6,758 nucleotides of DNA from Clostridiaceae bacterium (GTDB lineage: Bacteria; Bacillota; Clostridia; Oscillospirales; Acutalibacteraceae), in NCBI GenBank assembly GCA_016302625.1, contig JAEDNG010000046.1, positions 1-6,758 of the forward strand. Reading direction: 5' to 3'. Position 1 is the first letter of the stretch; each line of letters begins with the position of its first letter. A program made the translations under genes and the position numbers. The notes beneath the pieces were generated by a model. That model was not told where the DNA came from and ran no database searches. It saw nothing but the letters and a program-made list of their open reading frames with translations. This document shows positions 1 to 6,758 of the stretch, piece after piece.

Positions 1-35
1 GATACCGCCATTAATAATGCGAATATTTTTTTCAT
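1..35 (-). CDS. N-terminal fragment of a probable secreted or lipoprotein gene, cut by the window edge
   Basis: Only the first 11 codons plus two bases are visible, reading leftward from an ATG at 35-33. They translate as MKKIFALLMAV: two lysines followed by a hydrophobic run, the classic beginning of a Sec signal peptide or a lipoprotein signal. An AAAAGGA ribosome binding site lies about 8 bases upstream of the ATG (near 45-51 on the plus-strand numbering), which supports the start. The gene has the same direction as secA and the small membrane protein upstream, but the 139-base gap and the palindrome in it leave open whether it is cotranscribed. Nothing can be said about function; the family is unknown because the mature protein lies outside the window. 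Confidence 0.6.
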   Translation of the reverse strand, partial: MKKIFALLMAV

Positions 36-84
36 ATATATCATCCTTTTCAATTAATTGCGGTCAAAGCCGCGATTTTTAGGT

Positions 85-110
85 GCAACACAGGGGACGG
101 TTCTGTGTGC
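85..110. repeat. REP-like palindrome with a GGGACGGTT core
   Basis: An inverted repeat is visible in the intergenic gap: left arm ACACAG (88-93), central nine bases GGGACGGTT (94-102), right arm CTGTGT (103-108). The arms extend by GC on both sides (85-86 and 109-110) if the AA of the left arm is matched by a single T missing from the right, so the element looks like a perfect nine-base inverted repeat that lost one base. From memory, palindromes with a GGGACGGTTC core are scattered through many clostridial genomes and have been linked to REP-associated Y1 (IS200-like) transposases; this was not checked here. No U-tract follows on either strand, so it is a poor intrinsic terminator, though a transcript could still fold here. 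Confidence 0.55.
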
Positions 111-174
111 TGTTTTCCTTTAACGTGAACGGATTTTCAGGACAAGGGCAACAACCTGTTTATGTTATCTGTTT

Positions 175-438
175 TTACTGCTTTTCCGACGAATAATTCA
201 TCACCGCGCCGAGATCCTCTTGCGCGTCTTTTATTATTACGCTTAGCGCAATTACGGTAATTATAAGAAAAAGAAAAACCGCAAGCGCAAGCATATATAT
301 GCAAAAGTGTAAATCAATATTAAATACTTGTATATTATCGGTCAGGGTATCAAAATCAAATGCAAGAATAATCCCCATTACTATTAAGATACCTGTCAAT
401 ATATTCCGCAAAAGCTTGCATCGGGTAAAGTATTTCAT
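175..438 (-). CDS. Small two-segment membrane protein, unknown function, in the secA unit
   Basis: I do not recognise this 87-residue protein. It has two clear hydrophobic stretches, about residues 12-27 and 44-69. The N-terminus is basic (K2, R6, K8, R11), the connecting loop is acidic (D28, D30, D34, D42) and the C-terminal tail is hydrophilic and polar (residues 70-87). By the positive-inside rule this suggests a hairpin with both ends in the cytoplasm and the acidic loop outside. The start is supported by an AAAGGGTGG ribosome binding site four bases before the ATG, lying entirely within the 17 bases after the secA stop, so it is probably translated from the secA transcript. No clear terminator follows. 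The sequence has no recognisable motif and does not resemble SecE, SecG or YajC as I know them, so a role in secretion is only a guess from position. Confidence 0.7.
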   Translation of the reverse strand: MKYFTRCKLLRNILTGILIVMGIILAFDFDTLTDNIQVFNIDLHFCIYMLALAVFLFLIITVIALSVIIKDAQEDLGAVMNYSSEKQ

Positions 439-455
439 AAAACCACCCTTTACAT

Positions 456-3188
<2,733 letters not shown>

Positions 3189-3200
3189 AATTCTACCTCT

Positions 3201-4151
3201 TTACTTATAATAAATTTTACCGTTTTCGCGGTAAAGCCCTGAGCTTAATGTGATATTATTGTCACGGTCTATAAACACCGCCTCTGTGTCCGCGGTGTTT
3301 TCAATGATGTTAAGTCCGTCTTCTGTACCGGAAAGCAAACACACGGTCGAAAGCGCGTCACAGTCAAGCGAGCTGTTCCCTATAACGGTTACAGACGCTA
3401 ATTCGTTCTCCGCGCCGTAGCCCGTTTCAGGGTCTAAAACATGGTGGTAAAGCTTTCCGTCCTTTTTTATATAGCGTTCGTAAATACCCGAGGTCGAAAC
3501 GCTTTTGTCTTGAAGTTCGACAGTTGCTATAACACTATCCTCAAACGGCTTTTTGATACCAATGCTGTATTTGCCTATCATGCCGATATTTCCGCCTAAA
3601 TTAATAAGCGCTTTTTTTACGTCCCTGTCCGCAAAATATTCCCTTACCCGATCGGTGATATAGCCCTTTGCTATTCCGCCGAGGTCGATTTTTTTGCCCT
3701 GCAGAGATATTTCGTTTCCGTTTATATCGATACTGTGGTAATCCACATTTTTAAGCGCCTCGGCGATTTCGTCACGGCTTGGAACAACCTGATTTTTAAA
3801 ATCCCAAAGTTCAGACACCGGACAGATTGTAATATCGAATTTACCGCCCGATAAATCGGAAAAATAAACCGCCCGTTCAACCGTTTTAAGGGTATCCTCG
3901 GAAACCGAAACAAAGCCGTCGGTGCTGTTGAGCTTATCAACGTCACTGCCGCTTACCGTTCTGCTTAAAACCTTTTCAAGCCTTTCGCACAGCTCAAAAG
4001 CACCGCTTAGCGTTTCATCATCGCATAAGGCGGTGATGTCCGCTACGGTGTCAAGCAAAAACCGAGTCTGTGAATTGTCCTGTTCTCCCGCGCCGCAGCC
4101 GCAAAGCAGGAGCAAAATAAGCATAAACGGAAACGTTGTATTTTTTCTCAT
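3201..4151 (-). CDS. apbE: FAD:protein FMN transferase, ApbE family lipoprotein
   Basis: ApbE-family enzymes use FAD as donor to attach FMN through a phosphoester bond to Thr or Ser of extracytoplasmic flavoproteins, such as Rnf/Nqr subunits and secreted flavin reductases; they need Mg2+. The 316-residue protein begins with a signal peptide ending in the lipobox LCGC (16-19), so Cys19 should be lipidated and the enzyme held on the outer face of the membrane. Family hallmarks are DLGGIAKGY (156-164), INLGGN (183-188), STSGIYERY (219-227), HHVLDPETGY (236-245) and the probable metal-binding D265-x3-T269 in DALST. Length is typical of the family. The ATG at 4151 is the only plausible start: the in-frame codons upstream contain no ATG, GTG or TTG before a stop, and Met10 would destroy the signal peptide. 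It has no Shine-Dalgarno, and the predicted promoter would begin transcription at the ATG. Divergent NusG-II and Gx genes support a redox role; no acceptor motif [DE]GA[ST]x[AST] was seen in the complete proteins here. Confidence 0.94.
   Translation of the reverse strand: MRKNTTFPFMLILLLLCGCGAGEQDNSQTRFLLDTVADITALCDDETLSGAFELCERLEKVLSRTVSGSDVDKLNSTDGFVSVSEDTLKTVERAVYFSDLSGGKFDITICPVSELWDFKNQVVPSRDEIAEALKNVDYHSIDINGNEISLQGKKIDLGGIAKGYITDRVREYFADRDVKKALINLGGNIGMIGKYSIGIKKPFEDSVIATVELQDKSVSTSGIYERYIKKDGKLYHHVLDPETGYGAENELASVTVIGNSSLDCDALSTVCLLSGTEDGLNIIENTADTEAVFIDRDNNITLSSGLYRENGKIYYK
3207..3235 (-). promoter_or_regulatory. Weak candidate internal promoter for secA
   Basis: On the minus strand TTTACC (3235-3230) and TATTAT (3212-3207) are separated by 17 bases, close to the sigma-A consensus TTGACA/TATAAT (four and five of six matches). 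Transcription would begin near base 3200, leaving a leader of about 12 bases that just holds the AAGAGGTAG ribosome binding site. The short leader and the overlap with the stem-loop weaken the call, but such a promoter would uncouple secA from apbE. Confidence 0.3.
3216..3235 (-). other. Perfect 7-bp stem-loop at the end of apbE, just before secA
   Basis: The plus strand reads TTTACCG (3216-3222), a six-base loop ttttcg (3223-3228), then CGGTAAA (3229-3235): a perfect seven-base inverted repeat inside the last codons of apbE, 28 bases from the secA start codon. In the leftward transcript it is followed by an A/U-rich stretch without a run of U, so it is not a standard terminator. It could slow ribosomes, protect the secA end of a processed mRNA, or act as a partial attenuator. 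Chance occurrence in a coding region is possible. Confidence 0.35.
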
Positions 4152-4158
4152 AAGTTTT

Positions 4159-4187
4159 ATTATACAATGACTTTCTTTTTTTGTAAA
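4159..4187 (-). promoter_or_regulatory. Sigma-A promoter for apbE, positioned for leaderless transcription
   Basis: On the minus strand the -35 box TTTACA (4187-4182) and a perfect -10 box TATAAT (4164-4159) are separated by exactly 17 bases, a near-consensus housekeeping promoter. Seven bases lie between the -10 box and the A of the apbE ATG at 4151, so the expected +1 falls on or one base before the start codon. No Shine-Dalgarno is present upstream of the ATG, which fits a leaderless message. Confidence 0.7.
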
Positions 4188-4191
4188 GATA

Positions 4192-4200
4192 TGTTAAAAT
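4192..4200 (+). promoter_or_regulatory. Extended -10 promoter for the NusG-II/Gx genes
   Basis: The plus strand has TG at 4192-4193, one spacer base, and TAAAAT at 4195-4200, an extended -10 element with five of six consensus matches. No good -35 lies 16-18 bases upstream (the region is T-rich), as is common with extended -10 promoters. Transcription would start near 4207, giving a leader of about 40 bases with the AAGGGGG ribosome binding site at 4234-4240. It sits immediately beside the -35 box of the divergent apbE promoter, so the two may share control or compete. Confidence 0.5.
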
Positions 4201-4246
4201 CAAATACGGCTTATTTTTAAATTTTTTTCTTTTAAGGGGGCTTACA

Positions 4247-4564
4247 ATGCTTAAAAAAGGCGATATTTTAATAATTTTATCGGTTTTAATGCTGGCATTG
4301 GTCTCCTCTGTATTGATTTTTACGCGCCCAAGAACCGGAACTACCGTCACCGTCAAAGTTAATAACGAGCTTGTATACAAGGGCTCGCTTTTTGAAAACA
4401 AGGTAATAAAGCTTGACGGCAACACGGTTGAAATAAAGGACGGTAAGGTCAGCGTCACGCAAGCCGACTGCAAAAACCAGATATGCGTAAATCATAAGGC
4501 GATAACCGAAAAGGGCGAAAGCATAATTTGCCTGCCCAATAAGGTAATAGCCGAAATAGAGTAG
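4247..4564 (+). CDS. Membrane-anchored NusG domain II protein
   Basis: This 105-residue protein has one hydrophobic segment (about residues 6-26) after a short basic N-terminus (K3, K4), followed by a small soluble domain probably outside the cell. The soluble part matches the NusG domain II family as I know it: a region rich in beta-strand pattern (33-71), then the cysteine-bearing ADCKNQICVNH (73-83), GESIICLPNKV (90-100) and an acidic end. Cys75, Cys80 and Cys95 fit the conserved family pattern. Despite the name, it lacks the NGN and KOW arrangement of the transcription factor NusG and is not expected to act in transcription. The start is supported by AAGGGGG six bases before the ATG. It is followed nine bases later by a Gx-family gene and is divergent from apbE. 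Such trios occur near flavin-based redox loci; EetA of the Listeria extracellular electron transfer locus is, as I recall, of this type. The molecular function is not established. Confidence 0.85.
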   Translation: MLKKGDILIILSVLMLALVSSVLIFTRPRTGTTVTVKVNNELVYKGSLFENKVIKLDGNTVEIKDGKVSVTQADCKNQICVNHKAITEKGESIICLPNKVIAEIE

Positions 4565-4573
4565 AGGTGCGAA

Positions 4574-5065
4574 ATGACGAAAAAAATTGCTCTTTACGGT
4601 ATTCTCGCGTCGCTTGCGCTTATCTTCGGTTATATCGAAAGTCTTTTTTCCCTCTCCTTTATAGCACCCGGAGTAAAGTTAGGTCTTGCGAACTCTATTG
4701 CTCTGCTTCTGCTATGCTGCAAGGATTTAAAGGGCGCGCTCGCGGTCAATATTACGCGGATTTTACTCTCCTCTTTACTTTTCTCCTCTCCCTTTTCTCT
4801 GCTTTTTTCCTTAACCGCCGGAATTTCGTCAATACTTATAATGAGACTTTTGTCCGGTGTGAAATCGGTCTCGGTGATAGGCTTCAGCATAGCGGGAGCG
4901 GCGGTGCATAACTGCGTTCAGCTGACCGTCGCCTCGGTGCTTTTCGGGCGCGCGGTATGGTGCTATCTTCCCTTTTTGCTTATATCCGCATTATTAAGCG
5001 GCGCGTTAATCGGCGTATTATCTTCAATTATTTTCAAAAAAATAAAGACAAATCCGTTTTTATAG
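4574..5065 (+). CDS. Gx transporter family integral membrane protein
   Basis: A 163-residue, strongly hydrophobic protein with about five to six membrane segments. The signature APGVKLGLAN (31-40) is the hallmark of the Gx_transp family, with NITRILLSSLLF (59-70), the HN pair at 112-113 in AAVHNCVQL and YLPFLLISALLSGALIG (131-147) as further family-like stretches. The family is often annotated as heptaprenyl diphosphate synthase component I, but it resembles small substrate-binding membrane subunits of ECF-type transporters, and no polyprenyl synthase gene is adjacent here, so I would not use the synthase name. Its ribosome binding site AGAGGTG overlaps the TAG stop of the NusG-II gene, with nine bases between the genes, so the two are cotranscribed. 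Related proteins (EetB, as I recall) sit in flavin-based extracellular electron transfer loci. The substrate is unknown; a quinone, isoprenoid or flavin-related role are guesses. Its 3' end overlaps the promoter candidate for asnB. Confidence 0.87.
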   Translation: MTKKIALYGILASLALIFGYIESLFSLSFIAPGVKLGLANSIALLLLCCKDLKGALAVNITRILLSSLLFSSPFSLLFSLTAGISSILIMRLLSGVKSVSVIGFSIAGAAVHNCVQLTVASVLFGRAVWCYLPFLLISALLSGALIGVLSSIIFKKIKTNPFL

Positions 5066-5073
5066 TGTATAAT
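5045..5073 (+). promoter_or_regulatory. Candidate sigma-A promoter for asnB
   Basis: AAGACA (5045-5050) and a perfect TATAAT (5068-5073) are separated by 17 bases. The -35 box lies in the last codons of the Gx gene and the -10 box just after its stop. Transcription would begin near 5080, leaving a leader of about 27 bases with AAAAGGAGAG (5089-5098) as ribosome binding site. The stretch TGTATAATAAAA (5066-5077) is identical to that at the apbE promoter (minus strand 4166-4155). Confidence 0.55.
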
Positions 5074-5106
5074 AAAAAATATTCCCTTAAAAGGAGAGTT
5101 TAACTT

Positions 5107-6758
5107 ATGTGTGGCTTTACAGGCTTTACTAATTTTATAAAGGACGACGGCACCGTTCTCGGAAAAATGATGGATCGCATTATTCACAGAGGACCTGACG
5201 CGTCGGGTCAGTTTGTCGATACAGACATTGCTTTGGGCTTTAGAAGACTCAGCATTATCGACCTTGCCGAGGGCGGTCAGCCGATGTTTAACGAGGACAA
5301 GTCGTTAGTGCTTGTTTTTAACGGCGAAATATATAATTTTAAAGAATTGCGCGAACAGCTTATTACTAAGGGACACACCTTCTCTAACAATTCCGACAGC
5401 GAGGTACTGCTCCACGGCTTTGAGGAATGGGGAAAAGAGCTTGTGCCTAAGCTTCGCGGAATGTTCGCCTTTGTGATTTTTAACCGACGTGACCGCTCTC
5501 TTTTCGGCGCGCGGGATATGTTTGGGATAAAGCCGTTTTATTATACATTTATGGGTGAAAGCTTTATTTTCGGCTCGGAAATAAAGTCTTTTCTCGACCA
5601 CCCCGACTTTAAAAAGGAGCTTAATGAGGAGGCTTTGGCGCATTACCTCTCGTTCCAGTATTCTCCGACCGAGGAAACCTTTTTTAAAAATGTCTTTAAG
5701 CTCCCGCCCGCTCATTATTTTACTTTTAAGGACGGTAAAATGGAGAAAACCCGCTATTTCCGCCCCGAATTTGAGCCGCAGGACGGTGTGCTTGAGTATT
5801 TCGCCGACCTTACCGACAAGGCGGTGCGCGAATCGGTTAAGGCTCATAAAATCGCCGATGTTGAGGTGGGCTCATTTCTTTCAAGCGGTATAGATTCAAG
5901 CTATATTGCAGAAGCCGCAAAGGTTGACAAAACCTTTACCGTAGGCTTTGAAAGTCCCGACGGCGACCGTTACAATGAAATCCATTTTGCAAAGAAATTT
6001 GCCGATACAATAGGGGTTGAAAATATCTCAAAGGTGATAACTCCCGAGGAATACTGGGAGACCTTCCCCGAAATTCAGTACCACATGGACGAGCCTCTTG
6101 CCGACCCCGCCGCTATCGCCCTCTACTTTGTAAGTAAGCTTGCGAGCGAGCACGTAAAGGTGGTTATGTCGGGCGAGGGAGCGGACGAGCTGTTCGGCGG
6201 CTACCGCATTTATCAAGAGCCGATAACCCTTACTGCTTACGACAAGCTGCCCTTTGCCGTTCGCCGCGTTATAAGCAAAATCTGCGAGCATCTGCCGCAA
6301 AAGCACGGAATTAACTATCTTGTCCGCCGCGGAAAGACGATTGAGGAGCGATTTATCGGAAACGCTTCAATATTCAGCGTAAAAGAGCGCAACGCTCTAT
6401 TAAAGAGCGAAACCGCAAAGCATGCCGCCGCGCCGCAGGTTCTGTGCGATAAGTTTTACAAGGAGGTCGCCGACAAGGACGATATCACCAAAATGCAGTA
6501 TCTTGATATCAATATGTGGCTCATGGGTGATATTCTGCTTAAAGCCGACAAAACCAGCATGGCGAACTCCCTTGAGCTGCGCGTGCCGTTCCTTGATAAA
6601 AAGGTGCTGGAATTAGCCGAGACTATACCCCTCGACTGCAGAGTAAACACAAAAACCACTAAGCTTGCTTTGCGTAAAGCCGCAGAAAAAACTTTACCTA
6701 AGCTTACCGCCGAAAAGGATAAATTGGGCTTCCCCGTGCCTATCCGAGTTTGGCTTAA
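5107..6758 (+). CDS. asnB: Asparagine synthase, glutamine-hydrolysing (3' end cut by window)
   Basis: AsnB makes asparagine from aspartate, ATP and glutamine in the cytoplasm. The reading frame is open for 550 codons plus two bases to the window edge; the family is usually about 610-630 residues, so roughly the last tenth is missing. The N-terminal class II glutaminase domain (2 to about 200) starts MCGF with catalytic Cys2 (exposed once Met is removed), and shows HRGPD (27-31), NGEIYNF (72-78), SDSEV (96-100) and GARDMFGIKPFYY (134-146). The synthetase domain has the ATP pyrophosphatase loop SSGIDSS (259-265; SGG is more usual, the SSG form is, I believe, common in clostridial AsnB), MDEPLADPAA (327-336), SGEGADELFGGY (355-366) and LRVPFLD (491-497). 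All expected catalytic elements in view are intact. AAGGAGAG about ten bases upstream supports the ATG. It lies 41 bases after the Gx gene, with its own promoter candidate, and is probably functionally separate. Confidence 0.96.
   Translation, partial: MCGFTGFTNFIKDDGTVLGKMMDRIIHRGPDASGQFVDTDIALGFRRLSIIDLAEGGQPMFNEDKSLVLVFNGEIYNFKELREQLITKGHTFSNNSDSEVLLHGFEEWGKELVPKLRGMFAFVIFNRRDRSLFGARDMFGIKPFYYTFMGESFIFGSEIKSFLDHPDFKKELNEEALAHYLSFQYSPTEETFFKNVFKLPPAHYFTFKDGKMEKTRYFRPEFEPQDGVLEYFADLTDKAVRESVKAHKIADVEVGSFLSSGIDSSYIAEAAKVDKTFTVGFESPDGDRYNEIHFAKKFADTIGVENISKVITPEEYWETFPEIQYHMDEPLADPAAIALYFVSKLASEHVKVVMSGEGADELFGGYRIYQEPITLTAYDKLPFAVRRVISKICEHLPQKHGINYLVRRGKTIEERFIGNASIFSVKERNALLKSETAKHAAAPQVLCDKFYKEVADKDDITKMQYLDINMWLMGDILLKADKTSMANSLELRVPFLDKKVLELAETIPLDCRVNTKTTKLALRKAAEKTLPKLTAEKDKLGFPVPIRVWL

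Noticed and set aside
51..60. CAATTAATTG, a perfect ten-base palindrome
   Set aside because: Too short and A/T-rich to be distinguished from chance; no second copy seen nearby.
36..74. TTGACC-like -35 upstream of the gene starting at 35
   Set aside because: No acceptable -10 box occurs at 16-18 bases; the A/T-rich candidates further on overlap the ribosome binding site and start codon.
57..80. Stem ATTGCGG with CCGCGAT followed by a T run, like an intrinsic terminator on the plus strand
   Set aside because: There is no rightward gene before it, and read in the leftward direction it lacks a U-tract. It may only be a weak 5' leader hairpin of the gene starting at 35.
4247..4564. Transcription factor NusG
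   Set aside because: It has an N-terminal membrane segment and only the domain II fold, without the NGN and KOW domains.
4574..5065. Annotation as heptaprenyl diphosphate synthase component I
   Set aside because: The PGVKLGLAN signature and multiple membrane segments indicate the Gx transporter family; there is no prenyl synthase partner and no catalytic DDxxD motif.
5305..5847. 180-codon open frame on the minus strand
   Set aside because: Entirely antisense to a clear asnB; no independent evidence of coding.

Overview
The window looks like chromosomal DNA from a low-to-mid GC Gram-positive anaerobe, most likely class Clostridia (perhaps Oscillospiraceae or a relative, often seen as uncultured gut bacteria). 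This is inferred from strong AGGAGG-type ribosome binding sites, lipoproteins with a Bacillota-style lipobox, a SecA that carries insertions in the clostridial style, and the families NusG domain II and Gx transporter, which are common in anaerobic Bacillota. No database search was possible, so the lineage is tentative.

Layout. A divergent promoter region at about 4152-4246 splits the window. Leftward (minus strand) runs a compact unit: an ApbE-type FAD:protein FMN transferase lipoprotein (3201-4151), then secA (456-3188, 12 bases after it), then an unrecognised 87-residue protein with two predicted membrane segments (175-438, 17 bases after secA). After a 139-base gap holding a REP-like palindrome, another leftward gene starts at base 35; only 11 codons of its signal-peptide-like N-terminus are inside the window. 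Rightward (plus strand) run a 105-residue anchored NusG domain II protein (4247-4564), a 163-residue Gx-family membrane protein (4574-5065), and a glutamine-hydrolysing asparagine synthase (from 5107, cut by the window edge at 6758), which has its own promoter candidate.

How they fit together. ApbE attaches FMN to extracytoplasmic proteins. NusG-II and Gx-family genes often travel with ApbE near flavin-based redox systems (Rnf complexes, extracellular electron transfer loci). The back-to-back arrangement therefore suggests a small envelope flavoprotein redox module inserted next to two housekeeping genes, secA and asnB. None of the complete protein sequences contains an obvious flavinylation acceptor motif, so the substrate of ApbE must be elsewhere. 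The most notable sequence-level signals are an apbE promoter placed so that transcription should begin at the start codon with no Shine-Dalgarno (a leaderless mRNA candidate), a perfect hairpin at the apbE-secA junction, and the REP-like palindrome at 85-110. I see no clear new defence or mobile system in this window.
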